Of a stretch of DNA of 64,000 bases, positions 33,601 through 47,189 are shown in pieces. The translations under genes were made by a program, and so were the position numbers. How positions within the stretch are numbered: the first letter of the stretch is position 1; the number at the start of each line of letters is the position of its first letter. Source of the DNA: Haemonchus contortus (taxonomy: Eukaryota > Nematoda > Chromadorea > Rhabditida > Trichostrongylidae); NCBI GenBank assembly GCA_000469685.2, contig LS997562.1, forward strand, positions 33,563,715 through 33,627,714. Reading direction: 5' to 3'. The notes below the pieces were generated by a model. That model was not told where the DNA came from, made no database searches, and was given only the letters and a program-made list of their open reading frames with translations.

Positions 33601-36525
33601 ACAGAAATTCTCTGCTTTTGTTTACCAAAACTTTTGGAATCGTACCGATATTTCAATCTACAGGAAGGACTTATAAAAACTCCACTCTAATTTTCATTTT
33701 ACCCTCGGACCTTCAACCTATTTATCAACCAGATCCACCTCTAGAGGATCCTGGACTCTCTTGCCCTTCAACCTACTGAACCGTGCAAGAGGTAGGCCTG
33801 GTATTTAGCCATTCCTTACCTCAGGAGGCGTACAGAAATACTACCAAACTGAGAAGAATACCCACTGGTAAGTACTCACTTCGTTTCTTTTTCGATAAGC
33901 AATTCGATGAGTGGATCACTGATCTCGACTTCATTGATATCGTCGCCTTGTTCCGTATCTCGACGCGTTTTTCGTTTTCGCCTACGCTCCACGTTTAATT
34001 CTAGAAAAATTGCAAATTTAACATTATACGAAGGGGAACTAACGAGCTGTGATTTGTAAGCACTATAAAATCACGAAAAAAAACTAGCGGAGTTCCAAAA
34101 TCAAGATTGTCAATATCAAAAGACTGCTAACACCCATAGGAGGAGCAACCCCACAGTGGATAGGCGAAAGATCTCAGAGGATCCTCAACACCATCGCACG
34201 AAGGCTGGGTTCTGTATCGACCTCAGTTTTCCACCTCAAATGTCAGTGTCTTAGTTGAGGGTGTCAGCATGGCAGGACTTCGAGGGTACAGAAAGGATTT
34301 CGTTTAGAACACTTTATCCTCATATGTCCAAGTGAGGGTTATCCTAACTCCCCTAAACTAGCCAGAATCACCGAAAATACCTACAAAAACTCAAGTAGAT
34401 CAAGATTGGACCGTAGATATTAGCCTCTGCTAGAGCAATGTTGAATTTGGAACTTATGATGCATCCATTTATGGCAAGGGGAGAGGCAATGGTAAGATTC
34501 TGAACTCCTTTACAACTTGCTCAGATTCCTTTCGTCTACTGGGGTTATAGCTGAAGGATAAATGCATTACCATCGATGAACGACGGAAGCGTTTTTATAT
34601 TCTTCCAACCAACTAGAGTATAAACACACCTACCACTTCGATCCATTCCAACCCTAATACACTTTTTGAATCGACAGTGTCGGCATGAACATCGCATATT
34701 CTTGTCGATGATACAGTCACCGTTGTTTTTGCATGAGTATGTTCGATTCTGGAAATATATACCAATACAGTTTCCAAGCCGGGAATGAGACGCCTATGAT
34801 AATAAAAACTGTTTGTTTTAAATTGAAGGAAGATGCGAAGGTTTCCTCAGTAAGGACGACATATTTCTGCCACACCTGCGGTGGCCTGCGATGCTGCATT
34901 CCCTCAGAATCAACTAGCCTGCTTCCGCCTCAGATACATGATGCCGTGGAAAACTCGTCTCTGCCCAGCAAGGACTCCAACATCTTGATCGGATCAAAGT
35001 TGCACGGTGATGGGTCTGCTTACGATCACAGCAGATCGTCAAGCAGCTCTCTGGTCCTGTTCGGTTTTGATCAAGGATATAGGACAAGGCTTGGCATTGA
35101 CTTCATACTCAATCGCCCGTGTGAAGCAGCAATTCGTTTTTGACCCCCTCCCCCTCTTTTTAGCAGCGGCATGAGCCAAGAGAAGCACCAGTATAGCAAA
35201 CAGTTCCCAAGAATATTTTCCACCATTTTTCGTTTAAAATGAGAAAGAATTTTGTCCAAAAAAGGCTCTTTTCGATACGTTCCCCTAGCCAACTGGAGAA
35301 TCCCAAAACTCTGATGAAACATTGCCTTTTTGTAAGCTAGAAAAAGTAGCAAATGATGGCCATATTTCATGATCGAGGCCGTTCTTCGCCCACTATCAAG
35401 TTTTATAGCCCATATGGGAAATCATAGATTCGTAACAAGTGCACTACTTGACAAAACAGAGCATTCAATACCTCTAGAACGACTCTCCGGAAGAACGTCT
35501 TGCAACCATTACAGGCTGCCACAGCGTAATGAATTCCTGACGCAGCATCTCCGCAAACTACGCAGGGATCTCCTAAACATCATAATGATACCAAATTGCA
35601 ATTTCATAGACATGTACCCCCTGAATTATGACCAAAAGGAAATGCCAGAGTCTAAGAAAAGAGTAAGCATGTTCTTAGGGAAATTAGGTCTCCGTGGGAG
35701 CCGTTTGTGAGATTTCAATTATATGACCGGCTTATCAAGGTCTCATCCACATCACCAGGCCTACATATCACAAGGACCTCTATTTCTCTAAAAACATACT
35801 CGAAGAATAATGGGGGAACGCATAGCTGCTCTAGTAAAAGCCCATGACTCCATGACCCGCAAAAGACGGAAAGAAATGTACTAAAGAAGATTAGAGCACC
35901 ACTTGTGTCTTCACTTTTTATCTGCAATCCTTACTGATCCATTCGTGCCTGCATTCATTCTATGCCAGGCTTCGATTTTCACGAAATTTCTAGCCCGTTT
36001 GACGTTTTTTTTCCAATTGAAGCCTAAGATACCATGGATTTATCCTACGATAGCCATGGAATTGCTTCGAATTCCCTGATGACTTGACGTTCTCCATCCA
36101 AAAATGTAAGGCGACCTATTCAGAGTTTGAAGAGTAACGATTCGGTCTTTACGGGGGTTTAGTTTTACTACGCAGTATTTTATTTCCTTTCTTACTTTCT
36201 AGTAACTTCTAATTCTTCTCAACTATTACTTGCAGGAATCGATGTGAGGAAAGGTAGAATGTGATCTTAAATTGTTAGACTAGATGCCAGGTAATTGACG
36301 GGTAGTGTAGAATTTCCATCAACAACAACCATTTTTTAGGTCTTTTTACTGGTAGTATTTTTTGGAACATTTGTTTGAATCAATATCTCAATTAGAAAAG
36401 ATCTTCAGACCTGGCGTAAATCGCTTCGATGTGTCATGTCGTGAATGAATGTTGTGGGTGTTTCGTGAATCATTGGAGTTCCTCGAGTTACACTGACTTG
36501 TGTCGTCGTCATCTCGCAGGTGCAT
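30619..36525 (-). CDS. Nuclear hormone receptor (C4 DNA-binding domain plus ligand-binding domain)
   Basis: Ten phase-consistent exons (36525-36411, 35572-35472, 34748-34634, 34000-33880, 32990-32894, 32074-31976, 31866-31730, 31668-31514, 31445-31288, 30735-30619) encode 404 residues. After an Asp/Asn/Ser-rich N-terminus ([11 protein letters not shown]) comes finger 1, [20 protein letters not shown] and then CKTFFRR (C-x2-C-x13-C-x2-C, P-box CNGCK). Finger 2 is [20 protein letters not shown] (C-x5-C-x9-C-x2-C), followed by [11 protein letters not shown] basic hinge ([10 protein letters not shown]) leads to the ligand-binding domain: [20 protein letters not shown] (helix 3-5 signature), [18 protein letters not shown], and [20 protein letters not shown]. 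The C-terminus is [11 protein letters not shown]. It should be a ligand- or constitutively-regulated nuclear transcription factor of the large nematode HNF4-derived group. I do not assign the exact orthologue. The start follows a TTCCAG acceptor by 3 bases. Intron 5 contains SINE copies. Confidence 0.92.
32150..32445 (-). mobile_element. tRNA-derived SINE, diverged, in a nuclear receptor intron
   Basis: On the - strand it reads GATGGTGTAGTGGCAAGTGG, then a mutated box B, and keeps the ATTTGTCATGG...CATACGCATTCAAACGC body order. It is clearly older than the copies at 4150 and 25790. Confidence 0.7.
32470..32592 (-). mobile_element. tRNA-derived SINE head, second partial copy next to 32150-32445
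   Basis: The - strand head reads GTGATGTAATGCAACTGGCC, with a box B remnant (GAGATTGAATTCCGGATC). It abuts the previous SINE in the same orientation, giving a broken tandem. Confidence 0.6.
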
Positions 36526-36739
36526 AATCTGGAATTAATCCCTTTAAACTGGTTATTCTCCATGAAACAATGATCAAACAAACATCGAAAAGTCAATGAA
36601 TGAAGTTCTGATCGAATATCCCAAAGTATAAATACATTAATGTGCTCTTATTACGGCATTTTGGCGTGCACCAAAGACCTTTTGTACTATGTTTCAAATT
36701 ACTGTAATAGGAGAGATGATAGTAACCCATCATGAGGCA
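36526..36739. other. 5' flank of the nuclear receptor gene
   Basis: The immediate upstream sequence ends in an AATTCCAG acceptor at the start codon, so the true promoter may lie further up. No motif recognised. Confidence 0.35.
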
Positions 36740-37020
36740 GTTGTAGGATTTGAAGGACTCGAACGGACGAGCCTTACATTCACCACGAACTTGATGATTA
36801 TGTAAGACTTATCGAGGATGGCAAGAGGCGCACTATGTATTACACCCCCATGGTCTGAGAATCGAATATCGCTACCCTTACTATGTAGAACAATCAAGCC
36901 GTCCATTTCTCAGGCGTCGGTTAATTGATTTTCAACAAACCACCACTACGATTCTGAATGGAAGTCAAATGCACAGCGCATCCCAAAAAGGCGATTGATT
37001 ACGTTGAAGGCTCTATTCTT
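36740..37020 (+). mobile_element. tRNA-derived SINE, strongly diverged
   Basis: It keeps CACCACTACGATTCTGAATGG AAGTC-type body sequence near 36945-36965 and the GGTTAATTGATT block, with a barely recognisable tRNA-like head near 36820. Confidence 0.5.
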
Positions 37021-37829
37021 AATATATCGAGAAGGAAAATTGCTCAGTTCAGCAAAGTTGACCCAATCATGGTGTCGAAAAAATGCTTTATCCTTTTAAA
37101 CAGAAAACTACTAATATAGTCAGTCGTTCGGCAACCAAAAAGAATTTTATAAAGTCCAGTAATCGCAGCAACCATGACTCGAAGAACATTTTACTGAAGT
37201 CATTCACTACACATATTTCTGGCTCGGCTAGATTGCATCATTTGTTTGTTTTTGCTTCTTTTCTCTACCTCAATCTCTCATAAAGTTTCCACTCATTCTC
37301 ATAAGATTTCTTCAAATTCAATGAGCCTAAATCATAATATATATATGCATCTGAAGGAGGCCAAACGAAGCCTTTAAACCTATCTTCACCTGGTGTGAGC
37401 GACTGAACTGAATTGTCTACTGAATTTCAGCAAAGAGCATAAGTCAGCACTGCATGCTGAGTCTTCCCCCTCTCCTTTCTCCGATATTTTGCAGTTTGAA
37501 GGGGAAGGGTCTTCGTGACTGGGATTAGTTTTGCAAGTAGAAAGATAATTTGTGACTACAATAACTTGGCCCTTTCATGGAAAATAAGCATGGAGAGAAC
37601 ACAGGGCACTTTAGAGGGGTCAGAAAGTGCTCGTAATAAACATTGGTAAAGGTCTGCTACTTGAGACAAGCGGATCGAAGTTCACATTATCTCCGACATG
37701 GATCGGATGGTACTCGCACAATAGGCTACTGATTGTGAGTCGTTTTGTTGTTGGGAAAATTCAGGAAGTTGCCATCAGAAATTCAACGAGTGCGGAGATG
37801 ACTACTTACTCCCCGATATACTATCACAC

Positions 37830-38070
37830 ATGCAAGGATGGTGGATCGAAATTCCGAACCGACACATGCTCATGGCAAAAAAGACTTCTAAGACTCCGGG
37901 GTCGGTTAATTGATAGCAGACTCATCGGCGAGGAAACTACTGAGTTGTAGATTAGCTGGACACAACTCATTCTAGACACATAAGCATTCAAGCCCCTACG
38001 ATTCTGTAAGGAAATCTAATGCACGGGTGCATGGCGCAAAATGGGGTTGATTAACACCAGAACTCCAAAC
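37830..38070 (+). mobile_element. tRNA-derived SINE, strongly diverged
   Basis: It contains GATGGTGGATCGAAATTCCG (box B remnant), GGGGTCGGTTAATTGATAGC and CCTACGATTCTGTAAGGAAA, then GGGGTTGATTAACACC, in the same order as the family consensus. Confidence 0.55.
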
Positions 38071-41000
38071 TGTATTTCACTTCTATTTTATGAAAAAAAA
38101 GTGGCGCTACGCTAGGGCTAGACTGCGCTAACGCGGGGCATTAATTATATCTTCGTGGTCATAACTATTACTTGCCCAAAGAGACTAGATTTCAGTGGTT
38201 TAATTTTTTTACTTTCAAGAACTCCTTCCAGAGTAAGAGGAGCAATAAAACGTCCCACTTCAAGTGGAAAAGAGAAACGGTATTTTCTCAAGAAAAGAGG
38301 ATACCGAATCGATGAACAGATAAATGTGTTTGTCCTTTGAGAAAAATCTGGTTCCATTTGACAGTCCTCTGAGAGACAGACATAAGGTAAGATAGGTCTG
38401 AACGGGCGCGATTGAATATGGGAGGGTGTGCGAGAGAGACAGAAAAATTCGGATATGTATGAGAAGAAGGCTTCTGGTTACGGTGTCGGACATGAGAAGG
38501 TAAACAAAAAGTAAGTTAAGTCAGATTTAGATTTTTCCGAGTTGTGTAAACACACTCGAATCATTAGACTAATGATTCATCAGAAAGCAGTTTTCGATGA
38601 TCAAAAAGTTGATTTCAGGTAGATAGCAAGGAATGAATTCACATAAACCGCTGAGTTCGAGGTCGTCTCACCTATAAAACCGCTAAGTGATGGCAAAAAG
38701 TACAGGGACAGGAAAACAACCGTTGCGGAATGCGCCGCGTACTCCGTTGCTAACCGCAGTTGCACAAGCATCCGTATATATACGGAGTGAACATTTACGT
38801 TGAGTAAGAGCAATACAATACCTACATGAATGTAGACAATTTACTGGTCTCCTTTACCTATTCTGACGTCAGCGAACATACATACAGTAAACATATAGTA
38901 AGAGGCCACTTTGCACCGGAATTTCCACAGTGAACAGTAAAACCATCGGGTGCTCTCCAAGTATCTGAGCTGCTACAAACGGACATAAAAGCATCATGAA
39001 ACCTCAACTCCAATTACGAATTTATTTCTCACAGTTCTCCAGTAGCAGTGTTCTACGCAATCTCCTCCCACGGTAGCCTGATGCACGTTCTGAATTCGAC
39101 AGCCCCTTTCGAATGATATGGCTGCGTTCCAGCCTTTCCAGACAGTTTTTTTTGCGAAAAAACGAAAAAATTATTATTTACATCAAGGTGGCTTTTTGTA
39201 TTTGTTTGTTTTAGCGCAATTTTAGGTTTTTCTATTTGTTTGTTTCAGTACATTTTTATTGGTAAAGCTAATAGATTCGGATCAAATCTGGATATTACAA
39301 TAGAGAAATGCTGGGGTTAACCAAACGCAGGTGAAGCGACTGTGGACAGCCAGACTGTGAGTACACATTACGGTCGTAGTGATGGGATTATTTATGACCT
39401 TTTTTGTATTCCAGCGTATTTCAAGGACATATTTGGTCAATGACAAACGTAGAAATCTTACAGGACCTCGCCAAACCTATCACATGGGCTCCGAGATACC
39501 TGGGCCCTGAACAAAACTCTAACGAGTGGCCACACTTATCAGATATGAACTTATTCTTGACCTCCCTCTTCTTAAAAACAATTAATGAAACTTGTTCAGG
39601 ACTTTCTGTACAGCGATTTATTCCTAACATCGACTAATAGACATAGAAATTTTCGACCATTGTGGAAGGTTAATTTACATTTCAAGCGATGAGCTATGCC
39701 ACGAGGAGTCTCTGTCATTTGCGCAAGGGATAAGAACGGCGCACACGAAGAGTGGTTGCGAGTTTGGTTCCGCTCAGGTAAAACACTGCGTTCATAAATC
39801 AGTATAAATTCTGATAATGTGACGCGAATTAGGATTAATAGCAGTTCGCAGACAGAACTTCGATATGGATTTCTTCTCGACTCACAGGAACCAACGTTTC
39901 TCTCGTCCGACGCGGTTACCATCTACCGAACCTTCTTCAAAAGGTTTCCTAATAGACTACCTCAAAGAATGTTTTGCCTTCTGTGAGGATCGGTCCCAAA
40001 TGGTTCGAACCTAACCGTACACCATCAAAACAAATATACTACACGGTTTACCCTAATTTTAATCGTGGTAGCAGTGGGTGGACATCCTTCTGGTCTTTAG
40101 TACGCAGCAGAAGTTTACTCTTGAGCAGTCAATCTGGCGTAACGCCAAACGAGATCAAAGTAAGCTTTGTGGTGTAGGTGAGTTCGGGTATGAAGGGGTC
40201 TCTAGATATGGGCAGGCCCCTAAGAAGGTCGATAGGCAGTAACACAAGCCCAATAAACCTGTATAAACCTAGAGAATCTCGAGCTGGTCTAGACACAAGT
40301 GAGACCCATGCCACTAGCAGTAGATTCACCAAACGCCACGCGTTCAATGTTTTTCATTGGCTTAGCAGCCAAACACACTTGGCCCACAGTTAAAAATAGC
40401 CTCATCTCTAAATTCCGCTGGACCGATGATCAGATACAAACCATTATAGATTCGTACAGTGCACACCTGGGTGTGGTAACCATGACGACGGGAGTTAAAG
40501 AAACGTCCGCCATAAAAGAAATACTCAGTAGAATGATGCAAGTAAACCTAGTGGAACCAGTTTGAGAAGAGCAACTCTATTGTCATCCTTCACAGTCACA
40601 CCTTGAGAACATTTTAGGTGCAATAGGTTTTAGGTGCAGTTTAGGTGGATACTCTTCCCGGACCCTCTGGAAGGAAGAGGGGGGGGGGGGACCAAATCAA
40701 CTATCATATTTAGAAGGAACCCTGATCCAATACATTCCTGGCATTCTTGTCGGTGTACAGAATTCTTGTGTTTATACGAAATCTTCCATGATACTGATTT
40801 TGATGGAAGTTCCAGTGTGAAAACTCATTACCTTAGTCAACGTAGACTGGTGGTTCATAGAACTATGTAAAACCCTACTCTAACGATCATTTTGGATTGT
40901 GCCCTCTTACTGGCGCTAAGCCGGAACTTCTCATTATCGATCTCTGTTAGCTGTTACTTTTTTATAGCCACGTCTAACTGATAACATCTATTAACATTTG

Positions 41001-41384
41001 CATTGGCTTCACTGATAACACGACATTTATCAAGATCAGACAACTAATCTGGAAAAGGTTATAACTCAATTTTATGAAGGTTCTTTGGTCGATGTTAGTA
41101 GTTCTTTGTTGATTCACTAAATCACTATATCACTGAAATCCTTCTACGATTTGTTAACTCAAGAATTCCGTCCCCATTTCTCGAAAAGCAAATGGGAGGT
41201 GGAAGTCATTAGAGTACTCTTGGAACTTGATATCATTGTATTGCCATTAGCATCTATAAAAGTACTTGATAATTTTCTTCGAATTCCTCCTTATATTAAG
41301 AGGCTAATAGGGTAGGTCTTTGGACAATAAAATGGCTGATTAATTGATTAAGTTGAAAGGTATTGCAAGATTCTAGTTAAAGGT
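38071..41384. other. Gene-poor stretch
   Basis: Short open frames occur at 39404-39637 and 40299-40565, but neither has recognisable domains or convincing splice context. A 12-nt G run lies at 40679-40690. I see nothing I can annotate as a gene. Confidence 0.4.
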
Positions 41385-41665
41385 AGTGTAGTGGCCAGGC
41401 GAACGAATTATCACACATAAAAGCCCCGGGATCGACTCCCAGACCGGTACTCGCCAAGATCCACCAACCTTTCCTCCCTTGGGGGTCGGTTCATTGCTAC
41501 TTCACTCGTCTGGGAGACAAAAGTACTGATTTGTATATCAGCTGGCTACCACGAGCCACTGTATGGGCCACGTACACTTCAAAACGCTTCTACTGGAGGT
41601 CGAATGTAGTGGAGCATAACAAAAAACGGGACTAATAATGCCAAAGACTTCATCCTTCCATAACA
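41385..41665 (+). mobile_element. tRNA-derived SINE
   Basis: The head reads GGTAGTGTAGTGGCCAGG, with box B variant GGGATCGACTCCC, and the body contains TTCACTCGTCTGGGAG. The tail ends in GACTTCATCCTTCC. Confidence 0.72.
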
Positions 41666-41924
41666 ACATCATGAGCAGCTATTAACAAATTAAAGACCAA
41701 TGGCAGCGAAAAAAAAAGCTCTCAAATTGTTTGATTCTCGGTTTGTTGAGCCGATGGAACCGAATTTTGCAAAAAGTTACCGAAATTCTGAACCAAACTT
41801 CGCCGAATTCTATCCATCAAATGAATTCAACCCATCAAAAGATGTATAAAAAAAGACCGCAACTGAAGTTAATGACCACGGATATCCGCTTTCTTGGATC
41901 CCCGCGAGTGGTAAGCGGACCCCT

Positions 41925-42145
41925 CGGAAGCATAAAGATAAGAGAACAGAGTTTTTGGCGTCAAACAATGTCGTTTTGGAATGCGCCGGCTCAGGCACAC
42001 CCAGTGTATACTTCCTGTAGGATAAAACCACTGAGTTGTACCGAGTCTGGTACCAATTAACCCACCCAGGAGGGAAAAGAAGCTTGATTAGCTTGGACAG
42101 AGATCGATATGGGATTCGATCCCATGACCATGCGAGGGTAATTCG
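41925..42145 (-). mobile_element. tRNA-derived SINE, internally deleted
   Basis: The - strand head has box B GGGATCGAATCCC, the AGTTGGTACCAGACTCGG-like block is present, and the tail reads CAAAAACTCTGTTCTCTTAT. The central section is shorter than in other copies. Confidence 0.65.
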
Positions 42146-45100
42146 ACTATGATACTCTTCTGTAGAAACAATCATTGAAAAGTTTCTCCCCGCAAGGAAA
42201 TCAAAACAGAAAGCTCAATGATCTAGTCCCAGTAGTAGAGACTACTGAGAATTTTTTTCTCGCCTATCAGGTGGGAATTCAGTAGGTAGGAGATCGAAGA
42301 AACATAGACGGATAGATACAGACAAGGATTTAAAGGTTTACCACTGTAGGAACCAAGGCCAAACAAAAAAGCTAAACAAAGAGGGGTTTGAAAGCTCATA
42401 AACTGATTGCTCAAGGAAGCAAAGTTAAGTCCAACTTGTAAAAAAATTACCACCCACTAGATTGCACGTCCCGCAACTTGTAATGGACTCACATATTCTT
42501 ATTTTGATAGGCTCTCTGCTAGTTTAGTTCCTAATGCGATGATGACGATACAAACGCTCCTAATCGCTAAGATGATTATCTATTACCGTAAGGGCCAGTC
42601 ATTGGGAAGCTCGTTGAACAAAATTCGAAACCTTACTGAAGCTTCCCGGACAGAATACCTACAAGCGTCCTTGTGAACTTAGCAGACTGAACACTATCAA
42701 GAAAAAGATACCCATTTTAAAGAAAGTAATGAGCCATTTTGAAAAGCTCCTTAATTGATCAAGTAGATTAGATGGAGAAGAGTGAGGAGAAAGTGTTCCG
42801 TTGCGGAAGGACATTGTGAAAAGGACGTAGTATGACCTTACATGGGCACCCAGATGAATGTCGTGTGATAACGTTTATGCAGGTCATCGATGCGCTTCCT
42901 AGGCAACCAAATGGCAGGCTCGACACCCAGACTAACGCATTACCTTCTATCACTGCTAATCTCATGAAATACTTATTGATTAGGTAATTCACAGATTCAA
43001 CAAAATCCCTTTAAAAATAAAATACAAGAGCTTAAGGTGTAAATGTTTTTAAGAATTCAATAGGTGATGGAATTCCAGTTGTTTTTTCATCCATTGTGAT
43101 GCCTTTGATAAAGATTTGGGACTGTCCATACTCATTCCCTCTCAATAAACATCGAATTCTTTTTAGCTCCATTCAGAAAGAATCTTCTGTCTCATTACCT
43201 TCATTTTGAACCTAATCATGCATATACATTCCCTAGGAACTAATAAACTAGGGAAGAATCAAGTAAATGTGTTTACTCCAAGAAAAAATTGAAAAAACGG
43301 TAGTTAACACCTACGCCGAGCTACTGCACTATCTCAAATTACTACATTGAGATCCAAAAATCCCTTTAATTTTCCAAGGTCAAGTTCCTTAACGGCAATG
43401 TCAAGGGCGGTAATAATCCTCGAAGAAGGCCTCGATGGTTAAGGAGTACATGAAGGCAGTGTGGTCACCTACCAATCACTAATAACAAGTTCCTTGTCTA
43501 TCCCGAAATTCCATGGCTATCCCCTGTTGGAAGCAGTGATGACTGAAGAAGTTCTCTCAATAAGTCCGATAAAAGCCCATTTTCAAGAGTCAAAAGTTTT
43601 TTAAAGTGAGGTACAAGTCTAGCGATGATGAGTAAGTATGTCAGACATAGATCGATCTATTACAGCATTGCTGTTGATGTACTGACTAGCAATAATAGTA
43701 AGACTCAACTAATATAACGAATTTAAATCAAAAAAATTAAAATAAGAAAAAGGAAAGAATGTAGAAAATAAAAATATGAATGAACTATTCCGAGAAAGAG
43801 AAAAAAAAAGTGAACATTCTTTGTCCATAATTCATTCAGAGATAAAGCACAGAACATTCAATCATCAAAGAACATTCATGGAACAACTTCGATAAAACAA
43901 AGTAGCGATAATTCCATTTCCCTCTTCTGATTTTTGGAAAAAAGGCCATGGTTGAGAGTGACTCAAAACACCTCGTTCAATTCTAAGAAATGGAGACCAC
44001 CTCCGCACCGACAAAATGTGTCTACCACTCTGATAAAGCAATGAACATTCCGGATGGAGCCTTACTCTTCCAACTAATCTAACCAGTATTTTACCTCGTG
44101 AAAAGGGTCTCCAAAGCCGTAGGAACTAGCTATAGTGTTGAAGTACGGAAACAAACAGCAACGCAAGAAGAAATTTGTTTTTCCAAGTACCTGTTCCCTA
44201 TGCGTTTCATTTGTGGATATCAGTTCCTATTTATGAATAACCCGATGTACTCCTTACAATGTCTTATTAAAGCCTTTTTATTGACCCAACAATGCTATGA
44301 CGGCAACCTTTGAGCCTTTCAATGAAAATGATTTACTACACGTCGGTTCCTCAGGTAATGATGCAGGCTAAAGTGCCACTTATACAGTTCGCCCGTCCCG
44401 TCAATTTTAACTAACACATAAACTGTGTTATATCTACGAACACTGTCGCATTTATAACTGATCTAGGTAGTATCACAAAGAATTTGAGAAGTGAGTTCAC
44501 GAATGAATCGAGTAGTTTACCCGGCCGGCAATGTAGGTTGTGAATAATCGTTTTATTCAATATTCCATGAGCCGATAGTAAATTCTTAGTTGCGAAGCAG
44601 AGGGATATTTTTTATCCATCTAGAACATAAAACACCCTTTGGACTGCCGGCTTGGCTCACATAGCCGTTTCACGAGTAATACCTTCTCCTCAAATGGAAA
44701 GATTTCAGCTCTAGAATATCAGTTTCTTGAATAGTGAGATAATGCCTGAGAAGCAAGCCTTTAAAATTGAAATTCAGGGACTGGAAGTTTAGAAAGAATG
44801 GCCGAATATCTCATAGTGATTCCAGTAGTTCAATATTTAAATTGGATTTATTAAATCATTAAACCTGACGCCACCTTATTTTCGTGCTGTAGTCACTTTC
44901 ATCTGTACAACCTTCGCTAAGCGGGTACAATCTTGATTAGATCATACCCTCTTAGCCAGAAGTTTCTCTTCCCTCAAAGTAGAAATCGAAAATCGGAATT
45001 AGGAAGAGTTGTTACTGGGAATGAGCCTCCATATCGGTTATTTTTCCTTCCCTGGAGCATGAAATCTGTGGCATAGGGGGAATGTATTGAGCTGCCGCAG

Positions 45101-47189
45101 TGTAAGCTTTACCAGCTTAGGCTATCGTGGGAACCAACATTAATCTGTCCATTAGGCTAACTGACAGCGCTGATTCACCCTGATGACGGTGCAGGTGGTT
45201 CTGCTATTAGAGTGGATCAGATGTTCTCAGCTAATCTAATTGGCAGATTCATGCTTGAAACTGGATGAATTCGTTTCATCAAGTGAATAAACCGGTTTTT
45301 CAGAGCAGTACCACCGTCAGACTGTGTGGGACTGTCTTAATAAAGTAATATAACTGATCAAGAGTCCTAGCGCAACTAGCAGCTGCTTTCTGAATAGTCT
45401 GTAATGATTTGTAATCAGCCGGAACCCAGAAAATTGAGAAAAAAAGACAAAATTCCTTATATCCTGGTTACTGAAGATCTATGAACCCTTGACAACCACT
45501 AGGTGCTTACGAGAAAGACCGCCATAAAAAGCACAATTCAATGGAACCATAACAATTTCCATGTGATATTCATAAACGTCACGCCATAAAGTTTGAAAGC
45601 TTTATGGATTTCCGACGAGAGTCTTGGAATGACAAAGAACGGGAATCACCAAAGAACGTGAGAACAAAAATGAATGCTGTGAAGGCTATAGGAAATCAAA
45701 GCTTCTGCTCTCTTTTTCCTGATGACCCTTATGAACCTTCATCCCCATAACATCATATTGATTTCACCCACAAACTCATCCCTACAGGCCAAATTAAATG
45801 TGGTCCAAAAGAAAATCTAACTGTTGTTCAAGGGATTCGAGCTATTTCGAGAACGTATTGACCTACTGATTTTAGTGGCAGTATTATGGCTGTAATAAAT
45901 TTGCTCCGGTAATTTAAATAACTTCGGTTTATAACGAACTTTCCAGAATTTGAAACGGTTCTAATGTAGTAAACATAAACAAAAGCATGATTCCTTGATT
46001 AGACTGTCATTTTGGGAGGCTTTCTCGCTTGCAAACTTGAACTTGAACTTGAAAATCCACCCGTCGACGATACTACAGTCTGTGAAAGGGAAAGAGACCG
46101 AGAAGATAAGTTGATGAAAAAACTCAGCTTTTTCGATTCCTGCTTTCGCTCTATAGTAAAGCCATATAAATTGCTGTCCCAATGTGCCGAAGGTAAAAAC
46201 AGTTTTTTGAGGAGGTATTAAATGAAATTGAAATAACATTATAACGGAAAACGAGTAAATTTAAGTTGCTACATTTCCAGGAAAAGAACTGCTTTTCAGA
46301 AGTACTACTTAGGAGCAAACAATATGATGGAGACAATGACTGATTGTAGCAAAAGGAAAAAACAACCTTAATGAAAATGTTCCCTGAAACGAGAGGAAAA
46401 CCAACTGAAAAGTGTGTACTTCATAAAGCTTCTCATGCGTTCCCAATCCAACCAAGGTCCTGTAAAGAGCTTCCCAAAGGTGAATTAAGGTCCATTTTTG
46501 TTATGTAAATAACCTCTATTGACTATGGCCGAAAACTAGAAAGGAAACGTGAGAAAACTGTATAAACGTGAATGGTAACAGATTACGTCGACGACGGCGA
46601 CGGCGGCGTGGCACTACTGGACGTGGGGAAACCAAGAATCACATAAATCAATATCAGAGCATTCCTCGTTGATGACGAGAACGACCACTGTCGCTATCCC
46701 AACGGACGGACGAATGAACGAACGAAATGCATTTCGATCTTCGATTACAGAACAGGTTATTAGCTGATGAGACCAAAAAGATAATCAAAGATGAATAAGA
46801 AACAAAATAAACAAAACAAAACTTCCGCTAGATATGAAAATCAAAATATTTTTCAAGATAATCCTGAAAACAAAAGCGAAAACTCAGCACAAACCCTAAT
46901 CCTAGCTTATTGATGATTGTGAGAAAGTGTCAACCTTCTCGCGAACCTGCTATTTTGAATACTACTGTTTACCTTACATAATTGTGCCTAGTTGTTTACA
47001 TTGTGGCTAGTTGTAACACTTTTAAACAACTCCTTGTCGTAAGATGAGGTGTGCTGTATGTAACTCGTCTGCGACTAATCCATATTATTTCACGACTAGT
47101 GATAAAACAAAGTGGATCCAATTCCGATGTTAGTTACAATTTTCCAACGTTTCCCAGTATTTTAATTATCAGTATTTGTTCCCTTGAAT
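42146..47189. other. Long gene-poor stretch
   Basis: I find no exon with a recognisable domain on either strand across about 5 kb. Only simple sequence is seen, for example GAACTT repeats near 46032-46050 and a CGACGGCGACGGCGG run near 46590. Confidence 0.4.

Noticed and set aside
34733..35143. 136-codon + strand frame with a CHTCGG motif
   Set aside because: It overlaps the antisense of the nuclear receptor second-finger exon and adjoining intron; the Cys pair is isolated and no splice context supports it.
35369..35710. 113-codon + strand frame
   Set aside because: It is antisense to the exon encoding the first zinc finger of the nuclear receptor.
37627..37950. 107-codon + strand frame
   Set aside because: Its second half overlaps a diverged SINE, so the frame is probably accidental.
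40299..40565. 88-codon + strand frame with plausible amino-acid composition
   Set aside because: No domain, no splice support, and it lies in a repeat-rich stretch; it may be an old transposon remnant, but I cannot show that.
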